A stretch of DNA of 64,000 nt from Ignavibacteriota bacterium (GCA_025358305.1 JANYJZ010000027.1:1-64000), one strand, 5' to 3'; positions 51,974-60,501 are shown, counted from the stretch's first letter. A program made the numbers and translations. The notes: generated by a model from the sequence alone, not told the origin.

Positions 51974-53008
51974 ATGAATCGGATCATGCTTACCATCTTT
52001 GCTGTCCTGCTACTGGTGGCGGCCACAGGACAACTGATCGCCGGCTCCGGAAACCGGACAGGAACCGGGGGAGCGTCGCAGTTGCTCATTCCGGTCGGTG
52101 CCCGCGATATGGCGCTCGGAGGATCGACCGTGGCGACAACGACGGGTATCGAGGCTCTTTTCTGGAACCCCGCGGGCGTGGCGAAATCGTCCCGCTCGGC
52201 GAACCTCATCTTCTCGCATATGTCCTACATCGCGGACATTGGCGTGGAGTACGGGGCGGTCTCAGCGACCTTCGAAGGGCTCGGGACATTCGCCGTAAGC
52301 GTAAAAACACTCTCGATCGGAGATATTCCGGTGACGACGACGACGAACCCCGACGGGACCGGACAGACGTACAGCCCCCAGTTCTTCACGACTGGCCTTA
52401 CCTACTCCAAGATGCTCAGCGACCGGATCTCCGTAGGTCTCACGGCGAACCTGGTCTCGGAACGGTTGAGCGAAGTGAGTGCCTCGGGAGCGGCGTTCAG
52501 CGTCGGTCTGATCTATGACAACCTTGCCGATTTTTCGGGCCTCAGCCTTGGCGTGGTCGTCAGGAATATCGGACCGCAGATGCACTATGACGGACCTGGC
52601 CTCTACCAGCTCGCAGGGGTGCAAGACCAGAACCGTCCGCCGCAGTTCTACAAGATCGACTCCGCGCCGTTCGAATTGCCGTCGACGATCGAGTTCGGCC
52701 TCGGCTACAAGGCGAACATGGGCGGCCAGAGCCAACTTCTACTCGCGAGCGCGTATCAGAACAACAACTTCTCTGATGACGAACTCAAGCTTGGAGCGGA
52801 ATACTCCTACAATAACACGTTCTTCATCCGCGGCGGCTGGTCGCTCGCTCCGTCCAAACCGGACAACGCGGATTACATCTATGGCGCTTCCGTGGGTGCA
52901 GGCATCCAGACGAACCTCGGAGATGCGGACCTCGCGATCGATTACGCGTTCAGGGACACGGAGTTCTTCTCCGGCAACCACACGATCGCAATCAGACTGG
53001 GGTTCTAA
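51974..53008 (+). CDS. PorV/PorQ-like outer-membrane barrel, module 2
   Basis: Outer-membrane protein of 344 residues. Signal peptide (MNRIMLTIFAVLLLVAATGQ) and the PorV-family signature QLLIPVGARDMALGGSTVA, then TTGIEALFWNPAGVA with the NPAG motif. The barrel ends in Phe (HTIAIRLGF). It is a paralogue of the protein at 27509-28453 and lies in the same relative place after a sorting-tail cargo gene. This parallel supports a cargo-binding role like that of PorV in type IX secretion, though it could also be a general UPF0164 porin. ATG at 51974 is preferred because it opens the signal peptide and has AAGGAG in front. Confidence 0.85.
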   Translation: MNRIMLTIFAVLLLVAATGQLIAGSGNRTGTGGASQLLIPVGARDMALGGSTVATTTGIEALFWNPAGVAKSSRSANLIFSHMSYIADIGVEYGAVSATFEGLGTFAVSVKTLSIGDIPVTTTTNPDGTGQTYSPQFFTTGLTYSKMLSDRISVGLTANLVSERLSEVSASGAAFSVGLIYDNLADFSGLSLGVVVRNIGPQMHYDGPGLYQLAGVQDQNRPPQFYKIDSAPFELPSTIEFGLGYKANMGGQSQLLLASAYQNNNFSDDELKLGAEYSYNNTFFIRGGWSLAPSKPDNADYIYGASVGAGIQTNLGDADLAIDYAFRDTEFFSGNHTIAIRLGF

Positions 53009-53050
53009 GTTACGATCATCGTTCGAGCATTACTCATCGCCGCCCTCTTC

Positions 53051-53893
53051 TTGGGCGGCGATGTTTCTTTTAGCAGGGGAGTCCGGGATGACTCGACCGC
53101 GGTCCGATTCACGCGGGCGACGGCGCTTGCGGTCGACCTCTTCGGCAATGTCTTCGTCCTCGACGGAGGCGCGAGCGAACTCGTAAAGCTCGACGCGGCA
53201 GGCGCGCGGCTCCGTGCGACGGGGGGGTTCGGCTGGAAGGAAGGAGCCATGGACCAGCCTCGGGATCTCTCCGCATCGAACGGCCTCGATATCTACGTCG
53301 CGGATTACGGGAACCACCGGATCCTTCACTTTGACCGCGATCTCAATCTCCAGACGGCGACCGCAACTTCCTCCGATGCCGATGCTTCGCCGCTTTGGTT
53401 CGGCTACCCGCGGAGCGTCGCAACGACGCGCTTCGGAGAGCTCTTCGTTGCCGACGCAGAGAACAACCGCATTCTCTCGTTTGCGCCTGAGTCCCGGGAA
53501 GGGAAGCCGTTCGGCGATCTTCACGGAGGAAAGGGATCTCTCTCGTCGCCGCAGCGTATCCGCATCTCTGAGTCGGACGAAGTGTTCGTCCAAGATTCTG
53601 GGCGCGTGGTCCAGTACGACATCTTCGGGAATTATGTTCGGACGTATGACAAGGATCTGTTCCCCGGGATGCGTACATTTGCGCTTGATGACAAAAATCT
53701 TTATGTTCTTGACAGTTGCAGGATCATCGCGGTGGGTGAGGGAGGAGCCATCCGGTCCCAATGGGCTCTTGAGCAGTTCAAGGAAGGTCCGGCGTGCGAC
53801 TCGGTCGTCGATTTTCAGATCCACAAAGGAACGCTCTATCTGCTGACGCGGCGGGCGTTATGGATACGCCCCCTTCCGCGCACTGGAGAGTAA
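53051..53893 (+). CDS. NHL-repeat propeller protein
   Basis: Protein of about 280 residues made of NHL-type beta-propeller repeats: ALAVDLFGNVFVLDGGASEL, PRDLSASNGLDIYVADYGNH, PRSVATTRFGELFVADAENN. Such propellers bind proteins or ligands. The first usable start codon is TTG at 53051. The same frame, however, is open back to 53009, directly after the PorV stop, and encodes a hydrophobic stretch (VRALLIAALFLGG) that looks like a signal peptide but has no ATG, GTG or TTG before it. The protein may thus be exported from a rare start codon. It ends module 2, as a propeller lipoprotein ends module 1. Role inferred only. Confidence 0.7.
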   Translation: MGGDVSFSRGVRDDSTAVRFTRATALAVDLFGNVFVLDGGASELVKLDAAGARLRATGGFGWKEGAMDQPRDLSASNGLDIYVADYGNHRILHFDRDLNLQTATATSSDADASPLWFGYPRSVATTRFGELFVADAENNRILSFAPESREGKPFGDLHGGKGSLSSPQRIRISESDEVFVQDSGRVVQYDIFGNYVRTYDKDLFPGMRTFALDDKNLYVLDSCRIIAVGEGGAIRSQWALEQFKEGPACDSVVDFQIHKGTLYLLTRRALWIRPLPRTGE

Positions 53894-53968
53894 CACCCCT
53901 GCAGCCCGGACAGGCATTTTCGGGTATTCCAATAAGCAATTTAAGCAATTCAATCAGGAGAAGGCAGC

Positions 53969-54406
53969 ATGGCGGGTAAAAGTTTGAACAAGGTTCAGCT
54001 CATCGGTAATCTCGGAAAAGACCCTGAACTGAGCTACACGCCCTCGGGCGTTGCTGTGGCAAAGTTCTCCGTCGCCACGGGTGAACGCTGGAAGGACCAG
54101 GAAGGCAACGTACAGGAACGGACCGACTGGCACAACATCGTCGCCTGGAGGAAGCTGGCGGAGATCTGCGGCCAGTATCTGAAGAAAGGCAGCAAGGTGT
54201 ATATCGAAGGAAAGCTGCAGACGCGCTCCTGGGACGATAAGACGACCGGGATGAAGCGCTATGCGACGGACGTCGTCGCTGATGATCTCATCATGCTCGA
54301 TTCGAAGGGCGGCGGCGGCGGCGGCGGTATGTCGTCCGGCGGTGACAGCGGCGGCGCTCCCATGGAAGAAGCCCCTGCGCCAGAGAAGGACGATCTGCCC
54401 TTCTAG
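53969..54406 (+). CDS. ssb: Single-stranded DNA-binding protein
   Basis: Essential replication protein of 145 residues that coats single-stranded DNA. The OB-fold (about 5-108) starts [20 protein letters not shown] and includes [20 protein letters not shown] and [16 protein letters not shown] Gly/Ser-rich linker encoded by GGC repeats near 54309-54327 leads to the acidic tail ending DDLPF, which recruits repair and replication proteins. The start ATG follows CAGGAGAAGG. The length is a little short for the family but all key parts are present. No priA, dnaB or other replication gene is adjacent. Confidence 0.97.
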   Translation: MAGKSLNKVQLIGNLGKDPELSYTPSGVAVAKFSVATGERWKDQEGNVQERTDWHNIVAWRKLAEICGQYLKKGSKVYIEGKLQTRSWDDKTTGMKRYATDVVADDLIMLDSKGGGGGGGMSSGGDSGGAPMEEAPAPEKDDLPF

Positions 54407-54475
54407 TCATGGTCGTCAAGACCAGGTTGTACCGTACACGTAACACGTTTGATCATAGTTGACAAAGATGAAGGC

Positions 54476-54670
54476 GAGAGCCTTCGAGGGAATTCCGTGA
54501 TTCGCTTCGGCGGAAAACCGGAAGCTGCCCCGCAACTGTAAATCCGTCCCGCATTTTTTGAGTTCTTCAAGCGGGGTCATTCTGCAATGATACGTCACTG
54601 TTCCTGTAGCAAGGGATGGGAAGACGGCAGGATGTTGGATGAGCCAGGAGACCGATCTGCGTCATGACCT
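54476..54670 (+). promoter_or_regulatory. Cobalamin (B12) riboswitch
   Basis: About 190 bases with the AdoCbl riboswitch elements in order: GAGGGAATTCCGTGA, GGAAGCTGCCCCGCAACTGT, the long variable arm, GTCACTGTT, GGGAAGACGGCAGGATG and the B12 box AGCCAGGAGACCGATCTGC at 54642-54660. It precedes a BtuB-type TonB receptor gene, the usual target. Cobalamin binding should repress expression through the hairpin at 54728-54760. Confidence 0.95.
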
Positions 54671-54727
54671 TTATAAAACCTTCGCGGGAAGGGTGAGGTG
54701 TGTCGCACGATTTGTGTGTCATATACC

Positions 54728-54760
54728 CCCCATCCTCGCTTCTGAAGATGGGGATTTTTT
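54728..54760 (+). terminator. Riboswitch-controlled hairpin abutting the btuB start
   Basis: Stem CCCCATC (54728-54734) with GATGGGG (54747-54753), followed by ATTTTTT that runs directly into the ATG at 54761. The GGGG of the hairpin is also the only ribosome-binding-like element, so the structure may act on transcription, translation or both. Confidence 0.7.
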
Positions 54761-56776
54761 ATGCTCCAACGGATCTTTCAGGCCTCGATCGTGCTGCTTG
54801 CGCTGCAGGGAATGCTCCCTGCCTGCGCACTCGCACAGTCCGCCGCGGGAGACAGCCTGCGCCCGTTTCCCCTCGAAGAGATCGTCATAACCTCGACACG
54901 GCTGAACACTCCCGCAGGCCGCGTGCCGATGAGAACATCCGTCATCACGCGCGTAGCGATCGGAGAAGGGAACGGGACGACGCTCGGGGATGCGCTGAGA
55001 CCCATTCCGGGGCTCGTCGTTCGGGAGTACGGGGGTGGAGGCGGCATTCAAACACTTTCGTTCCGGGGCGGAAGCTCCGAGCAGTCGCTCATCCTTGTCG
55101 ACGGTGTACCGGTCGCCGCCCTCGAGACCGGTGTCATCGACCTGCGGATGTTGCCGCTGGAGGAGGTAGAATCGATCGAGGTCGTCCGAGGCGGGATGTC
55201 CTCGCTCTACGGCTCGAACGCCATGGGAGGGATGGTCAACCTGAAGACCGTACCGATGTCGTCCGCGTCGGTCCTCCGGGTGCGCGGATCGGCCGGTTCG
55301 TTTGGGACGAGCGGGATCGCCGCGTCGTCCAGAGTCGCGATGGCCGGGTTCGTTCTTTCCGGAGGGTTCCAGAGAGATCGAAGCACCGGCGAATTTCCTG
55401 TCAATTCCCCGACAGGAGGCGCAGCCCTTTCCGGCGTCCGGGAAGACAACGATTTTCGCTCGGATCATCTGTTTCTGAGAGGCGATTGGGCGTCGGCGAA
55501 TGCCGACCGGACGTCGCTTGACGTCAGCGCGACACAGTGCGACAGGGGATCGCCCGGTCCGCTTGTGGGCATTGCGCAGCAGGGAGATGGCCGCCAGTCG
55601 GATGCAGCATACCGCGCAACAGGTTCCATCGAACGGCGCATCGCGTCTGCATTATCGCTGACCTGCACGGCCAGTATCCAGCGTGCCGACGAGCATTATG
55701 CCGATGCAACGGGCGTGTTTCGCGGGGACAACTATTACCGCAACGCGGTTGCGGCGATCTCGCCGCTTCTGCGTTATGAACCGGCTGCCCATTGGACGGC
55801 GGTGACGGGGTGGGACCTTGACGTGGCCGTTGCCGATGGAAACGCCCTTCCCGGGAGGGTCCAACGGTCCCATGGGGCTTGGTTCGCTGCGGCCGAGATC
55901 CGCACTGACACGCTCAACGCACGCCGGTCGGTGATAGCGCTCATGCCAGCACTCAGGTATGAGACATTCTCCTCCATGCACCCGATCTGGAATCCTCAAT
56001 TGGGCCTCCGCGCGATACTTGATCTTGGAGGATGCACGGCGACGGCCCACGCGTCGGCGGGGAGGAGTTTCCGCGTCCCGACGATGAACGAGCTCCACTA
56101 CTCGGGAGCAGGAGGATTCGGCAATCCGTCTCTCGTGCCCGAAGTGGCCGTAAGCGCCGATGCCGGCGTGACGATCGCCTCGGAACTCCTCGGGCATACG
56201 GAATGCGACGCGACATTCTACTCCATTCGGACGGACGACAGGATCTTCTGGCAGCCGGCGGGATCCGCGCTCATCTGGTCCCCTGTCAATATCGCGCGAA
56301 CGCTCTCTCGGGGGTTCGAGCTCGAAGCGACGTGGACTTCCCCGGGCGGCACAGCCGAAGTGCACGGTGCGTACGCGTTCGTGGACGCGCGGAACCGCTC
56401 CGGGACGGCCTCCGATAACCCGCTTTATGATCGTCAGTTGCCATACATCCCGCTGGAAACCGCCTCGATGTCCGCGCTGCTGCGGCTCCCGCTGAGCGGA
56501 ACGGGGGCCTTACGGATGCTCGCCGTACGCTTCGCTGATGCGTTCCTAGGCCAGCGGTACACCTCGGACGACAACAGCTCGTATCTGCAGGCGGGACACG
56601 TCCTCGGGGGCAATCTAACGCTCTCGTTCGCCCTGTTGGGGGGGACAGCCGGGATAAAGTATGAACTGAACAATCTGACCGGCGGAAACGTTGAGAGCAT
56701 CCCTGGGTACCCGATGCCCACGAGGAACCATCTCATTTCACTTACGATCGAACAACAATTGGGTAAGTCGTTATGA
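54761..56776 (+). CDS. btuB: BtuB-like TonB-dependent B12 receptor
   Basis: Outer-membrane receptor of 671 residues, small for a TonB receptor and the usual size of BtuB. Signal peptide, TonB box EEIVITSTR near residue 44, plug (about 55-170: LGDALRPIPGLVVREYGGGG, GSSEQSLILVDGVPVAALE, RGGMSSLYGSNAMGG) and barrel. It is preceded by a cobalamin riboswitch, which with the size and plug makes B12 or a corrinoid the likely substrate. Its stop overlaps the ATG of the BtuG-like gene (ATGA), so they are coupled. The start ATG sits directly after the terminator T-run. The chain ends in ISLTIEQQLGKSL. Confidence 0.9.
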   Translation: MLQRIFQASIVLLALQGMLPACALAQSAAGDSLRPFPLEEIVITSTRLNTPAGRVPMRTSVITRVAIGEGNGTTLGDALRPIPGLVVREYGGGGGIQTLSFRGGSSEQSLILVDGVPVAALETGVIDLRMLPLEEVESIEVVRGGMSSLYGSNAMGGMVNLKTVPMSSASVLRVRGSAGSFGTSGIAASSRVAMAGFVLSGGFQRDRSTGEFPVNSPTGGAALSGVREDNDFRSDHLFLRGDWASANADRTSLDVSATQCDRGSPGPLVGIAQQGDGRQSDAAYRATGSIERRIASALSLTCTASIQRADEHYADATGVFRGDNYYRNAVAAISPLLRYEPAAHWTAVTGWDLDVAVADGNALPGRVQRSHGAWFAAAEIRTDTLNARRSVIALMPALRYETFSSMHPIWNPQLGLRAILDLGGCTATAHASAGRSFRVPTMNELHYSGAGGFGNPSLVPEVAVSADAGVTIASELLGHTECDATFYSIRTDDRIFWQPAGSALIWSPVNIARTLSRGFELEATWTSPGGTAEVHGAYAFVDARNRSGTASDNPLYDRQLPYIPLETASMSALLRLPLSGTGALRMLAVRFADAFLGQRYTSDDNSSYLQAGHVLGGNLTLSFALLGGTAGIKYELNNLTGGNVESIPGYPMPTRNHLISLTIEQQLGKSL

Positions 56777-57786
56777 AACGTCTCAATGTCATCGTTTTCC
56801 TCGTTGCCAGTATTGCATTCGCAGGCTGCCGATTGACTCCGACCTCGCCGATCGTCCTTCCGCCGGGTTCGGCTCCGGGAGTGTACGTCTTGAACGAAGG
56901 AGGCTTTTCCGGAGGGGGTGGGGTCAGTTTTTACGATCTCCAGCGTGATTCGGTCTATCAGAACGCGGTCGCAGGATCCGACGGTTGGGTGTTCCCGAAT
57001 GACATGAAGATCATCGCCAACAAAGGATATGTCACCGTGAACGGAACGGACCGGATCTATGTCGTCGACATCGCGGGGCAGTCCATATTGAAGTCGATCA
57101 CGTTCCCCCATTTCTCCGGCCCCGAATTTATGGCCGCGTGGGGGGAGACGCTCTATGTCGCAAATTTCGACGGCTCGGTCTCCTTGGTAGATCTGCGTGC
57201 GGATACGCTTCTCGGGACCATCCCCGGGGTGGTGGGCTTTCCTGGGGGGATCGTTTGCGCAGCAGGGAAGGTCTTTGTGTCGGATATTGGGCTCTACCCA
57301 AAGATCGGGAATGTCGTCAAGGTCCTTCAACCTGGCTCGGTCTCCGTTCATGATTCTGTGACCGTCGAGAATGCTCCCGGTGCAATCGTCCAGCTCGGCA
57401 ACGGTGTTTTCGTGGTCTGTACGGGCACGTCCCGGATCTACCGTATCGACTCGGGGACGCTCGTTCTTTCAGACTCTCTGCAGCTCAGCGCTTACCCCAG
57501 CGACTGCGTGACGGACGGGGAATTCCTCTATGTCCTCGGATCGGATAGTGTGGCAAAGGTTGATGATAACCCGTTAACCCTTATAAATTCTGGTCTTATA
57601 CGCCGTGCTGTCGGAAGCTATTTCTATGCCCTGGGAATTGAGCGCCCGGCGAACGTCCTTTACGTTTCCAATATTCTTGCGGCCGGAGGGTCCGGAAGGG
57701 TGGAATCATACCGAACAGACGGGACCCTGCGCAGGGCCCCCTTTCCCGTGGGGGTATTCCCGGGAGCATTTGCATTTCGGCAGTGA
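56773..57786 (+). CDS. BtuG-like beta-propeller surface lipoprotein
   Basis: Lipoprotein of 337 residues with lipobox IAFAGC. The mature part begins with PGVYVLNEGGFSGGGGVSFY, the same form as the start of YncE/DUF5074-type propellers, and contains seven-bladed YVTN-like repeats (ILKSITFPHFSGPEFMAAWG, TLYVANFDGSVSLVDLRADT, VGFPGGIVCAAGKVFVSDIG). In Bacteroides the surface lipoprotein BtuG has this fold and captures B12 for BtuB with very high affinity. The position here, coupled to a riboswitch-controlled BtuB-like gene, makes it a BtuG analogue. Low sequence similarity should be expected. It ends with a TGA that is in frame with the next gene, nine bases before its GTG. Confidence 0.75.
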   Translation: MKRLNVIVFLVASIAFAGCRLTPTSPIVLPPGSAPGVYVLNEGGFSGGGGVSFYDLQRDSVYQNAVAGSDGWVFPNDMKIIANKGYVTVNGTDRIYVVDIAGQSILKSITFPHFSGPEFMAAWGETLYVANFDGSVSLVDLRADTLLGTIPGVVGFPGGIVCAAGKVFVSDIGLYPKIGNVVKVLQPGSVSVHDSVTVENAPGAIVQLGNGVFVVCTGTSRIYRIDSGTLVLSDSLQLSAYPSDCVTDGEFLYVLGSDSVAKVDDNPLTLINSGLIRRAVGSYFYALGIERPANVLYVSNILAAGGSGRVESYRTDGTLRRAPFPVGVFPGAFAFRQ

Positions 57787-57795
57787 GGGGGGCGC

Positions 57796-58704
57796 GTGCG
57801 CATCTGTTCCCTCCTGCCGAGTACGACGGAGATCTGCTTTGCCCTGGGTCTTTCGGACGAGATCGTCTGTGTGACGCACGAGTGCGATTACCCTTCGGAA
57901 GCCTTGAAAAAACCTCGCGTTACACGCAGCGCGATACCGTCCGACATTCCCGGCGCCGAGATCGACCGCCTCGTTCGGAGCCAGCTCTCCGGTGCGGGCA
58001 CGCTCTACCATCTTGATACGGAACTCTTGGCGCGCCTCGCACCTGACGTCATTTTGACGCAGGAGCTCTGCACCGTGTGCTCCATTTCGTACGAGACCGT
58101 GCTCCGAATCGCGCAGAACCTTCCATCTCTGCCTCAGGTCGTCAATATCGAGCCGAGGAGTTTGGAGGGGATATTGGAATCGATCCTCGCCGTCGGCCGC
58201 ATCGCCGGCGTTGTCGGCAAGGCGGAGAGCCTGGCAGCCTCTCTCAGAGACCGTATCGAGCGGGTCCGCGCACTGGCTGCGCCCCAGGAACCGAAGCGTG
58301 TCGTCTGCCTCGAGTGGGTTGACCCCCCGTTTTGCGGCGGCCATTGGATCCCGGAACTTGTGACGATCGCCGGCGGTATCGACGCGCTCGGCAGGCTCCA
58401 CGAGCCGTCGAAGCCAGTTGCTTGGAATCAAATAATTGAGTATAATCCTGATGTAATTGTCGTCATGTGTTGCGGTTTTACGGTGGAGCGGGGCATGGCG
58501 GAATGGCTCTCCCGAGGCCGGCCGTTCCTTCAACAATCGGGCGCGCGGATTCGACCAAGGGTCGCGGTCGTCGACGGTTCGTCGTTCTTCAGCCGACCCG
58601 GGCCGCGGATAGCAGAAAGCGTGGAACTACTCGCGTCCATCATTCACCCGGATCTCTTCCCCTATGAATATCCGGAGTCGGTTCTTCACGTTGCAGATCA
58701 ATGA
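57796..58704 (+). CDS. BtuF-like cobalamin-binding protein without signal peptide
   Basis: Protein of 302 residues of the helical-backbone metal/cobalamin-receptor family (COG0614-type). It starts MRICSLLPSTTEICFALGLS, the beginning of the binding domain itself, with no signal peptide. Two alpha/beta lobes joined by a long helix (PRSLEGILESILAVGRIAG) are present, together with VVCLEWVDPPFCGGHWIPEL. The start is GTG at 57796 with a GGGGGG ribosome binding site. The upstream stop TGA of the propeller gene is in the same frame, only four codons earlier, so there is no room for a signal sequence. It would therefore be cytoplasmic unless produced by readthrough as the tail of the lipoprotein. No btuC or btuD gene is in the window. 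Confidence 0.82.
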   Translation: MRICSLLPSTTEICFALGLSDEIVCVTHECDYPSEALKKPRVTRSAIPSDIPGAEIDRLVRSQLSGAGTLYHLDTELLARLAPDVILTQELCTVCSISYETVLRIAQNLPSLPQVVNIEPRSLEGILESILAVGRIAGVVGKAESLAASLRDRIERVRALAAPQEPKRVVCLEWVDPPFCGGHWIPELVTIAGGIDALGRLHEPSKPVAWNQIIEYNPDVIVVMCCGFTVERGMAEWLSRGRPFLQQSGARIRPRVAVVDGSSFFSRPGPRIAESVELLASIIHPDLFPYEYPESVLHVADQ

Positions 58705-58738
58705 ACATCGTCAAGCACGTTCACGAAAGGTCGTTACC

Positions 58739-59266
58739 ATGATCCGTTACTTCTTCACATTCACCCTTATTTTCCTAGCGGTGCTCTCACGCCTGGTTCC
58801 TCACCCGGTGAACGTCGCGCCGATAACGGCGCTTGCCCTCTTTGGGGGCGTCTATCTCGATAAAAAGCATACGTTCATCGTGCCGATCGCCGCGATGCTC
58901 ATCGCCGACTACTTCATCGGGTTCTACTCCGGCATCCTCTGGGTCTACGCTGCGTTCGCGCTCGTCGGAGTGCTGGGCCTTTGGCTTCGGGATCATTTAT
59001 CGGTCAGGAACACTATCGGGGCAAGTCTTGCCGGCTCCGTCACCTTTTTTATCGTTTCGAACTTTGGTACATGGATCTCCGGTCAAGTGGGCTACCCGTT
59101 GAACGTTGCGGGGCTCGTCGCATGTTACGCCGCAGCAGTTCCGTTCTTCAGAAATACGCTTGCTGGTGACATGGCATATGTGGCTGCGCTCTTCGGACTG
59201 TATGAACTTGCCGCCAGAGCGATCCCGTCGCTCGCCAGGCCCGAGCGGGTGGCGGACGCGGTCTGA
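58739..59266 (+). CDS. DUF6580 membrane protein, candidate corrinoid transporter component
   Basis: Membrane protein of 175 residues with five or six hydrophobic segments: YFFTFTLIFLAVLSRLV, NVAPITALALFGGVYLD, FIVPIAAMLIADYFIGFYSG, GILWVYAAFALVGVLGLWLR, SLAGSVTFFIVSNFGTWISG and AGLVACYAAAVPFFRNTLAG. It matches the DUF6580 family, whose size and layout resemble S components of ECF vitamin transporters. It is the last gene of the riboswitch-controlled set, so corrinoid transport across the inner membrane is a reasonable guess. No ECF ATPase or T component is nearby. ATG at 58739 follows AAAGGT; a longer frame begins inside the preceding gene and is unlikely. Confidence 0.75.
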   Translation: MIRYFFTFTLIFLAVLSRLVPHPVNVAPITALALFGGVYLDKKHTFIVPIAAMLIADYFIGFYSGILWVYAAFALVGVLGLWLRDHLSVRNTIGASLAGSVTFFIVSNFGTWISGQVGYPLNVAGLVACYAAAVPFFRNTLAGDMAYVAALFGLYELAARAIPSLARPERVADAV

Positions 59267-59273
59267 ATCGTTG

Positions 59274-59303
59274 AAAGCCGGCGCACATGCCGGCTTTCTC
59301 TTA
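59274..59303 (+). terminator. Terminator of the B12 operon
   Basis: Nine-base stem AAAGCCGGC/GCCGGCTTT with a six-base loop and a short T-rich run (TTTCTCTT). It starts eight bases after the DUF6580 stop and excludes an upstream start for carA. Confidence 0.8.
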
Positions 59304-59349
59304 TCCCAAGCATCTACCGAACAGCATTGTTGAGAAGATCAGTACGACC

Positions 59350-60501
59350 ATGTTCACACACGCCACGCTTGTACTAGAAGACGGATCTGTGTTCCGCGGC
59401 GAATCATTCGGCGCGCAAGGGGAGACGACGGGGGAGGCGGTCTTCAACACGAGCATGACCGGCTACCAGGAGATCCTCACCGATCCTTCGTATACGGGGC
59501 AACTTGTGACGATGACGTACCCTCTTATCGGCAACTATGGCGTCAACACCGAAGATATGGAAGCGGCGCGGCCGTGCGCCGCGGGCCTCATCGTGCGGGA
59601 ATATTCCGATTTTTATTCCAATTTCCGAGCGAATGAGAGCCTCGGTTCTTGGCTGAAGAAAGCAGGTGTCGTCGCGATCCAGGGGATCGACACGCGGATG
59701 CTCACCCGGATACTTCGGGAGTCGGGAGCGATGCGCGCGATCCTCACGACGTCCGATGAGGACGATCGCGCGCTCCTCGAAAAGGTCCGGCGCTCACCGG
59801 AGATGACCGGCCTTGATCTCGCGTCGAAGGTCACATGCGCGGAACCGTATACATGGACCGCAACCGATCAGACGCCGTTCGCCCTGTTGCCGGTTCGGTC
59901 GGACGATCAGAAACGCCCGTTCAAGGTCGTTGTCTACGATTACGGCGTGAAGAGAAACATCCTTCGTCGTCTGACGGCGCACGGATGCTCGTTGACGGTC
60001 GTCCCGGCGGGATATAGTGCCTCGCGAGTGCTCGCACTCGAGCCTGACGGCGTCTTTCTCTCGAACGGCCCTGGTGACCCGGAGGCGGTGCAATACGCGG
60101 TGGAGCAGATCCGCGAACTCCTAGACAAGAAACCCCTCTTTGGCATCTGTCTCGGCCATCAGCTCCTGGCACTCGCACTCGGCGGCCGGACGTTCAAGTT
60201 GAAGTTCGGGCATCGAGGTGCGAACCATCCGGTGAAGAACATACGGACGAACGAGATCGAGATCACCTCCCAGAACCACGGTTTCGCCGTCGACCCGGAG
60301 TCGCTCGACCCCAGAACCGTCGAGATCACACACGTCAACCTCAATGACGGGACAAATGAGGGATTCGCCCACCGTGAGCTTCCGGTCTTCTCCGTGCAGT
60401 ACCACCCGGAGGCGTCCCCGGGGCCTCATGACAGCGACTACCTCTTCCGACAGTTCATCGATGCGATGGCCGCGAATGTCCCTACCGTCGTCCGCGCGTA
60501 A
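59350..60501 (+). CDS. carA: Carbamoyl-phosphate synthase small subunit
   Basis: Glutamine amidotransferase subunit of 383 residues that supplies ammonia for carbamoyl phosphate, the precursor of arginine and pyrimidines. The N-terminal domain (about 1-150) is typical: [46 protein letters not shown]. The class I amidotransferase domain has the nucleophile Cys267 in GICLGHQ, and His352 and Glu354 in QYHPEAS. ATG at 59350 is chosen because the longer frame begins inside the B12 terminator. carB is not adjacent; the next gene is convergent, so carB must lie elsewhere. Confidence 0.96.
   Translation: MFTHATLVLEDGSVFRGESFGAQGETTGEAVFNTSMTGYQEILTDPSYTGQLVTMTYPLIGNYGVNTEDMEAARPCAAGLIVREYSDFYSNFRANESLGSWLKKAGVVAIQGIDTRMLTRILRESGAMRAILTTSDEDDRALLEKVRRSPEMTGLDLASKVTCAEPYTWTATDQTPFALLPVRSDDQKRPFKVVVYDYGVKRNILRRLTAHGCSLTVVPAGYSASRVLALEPDGVFLSNGPGDPEAVQYAVEQIRELLDKKPLFGICLGHQLLALALGGRTFKLKFGHRGANHPVKNIRTNEIEITSQNHGFAVDPESLDPRTVEITHVNLNDGTNEGFAHRELPVFSVQYHPEASPGPHDSDYLFRQFIDAMAANVPTVVRA

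Noticed and set aside
54309-54327. GGC repeat in ssb as a phase-variable tract
   Set aside because: The unit is three bases, so length change would only alter the glycine linker and not the frame.
59287-59349. Earlier start codon for carA at 59287
   Set aside because: It lies within the hairpin of the B12 operon terminator, and CarA proteins begin near the later ATG.
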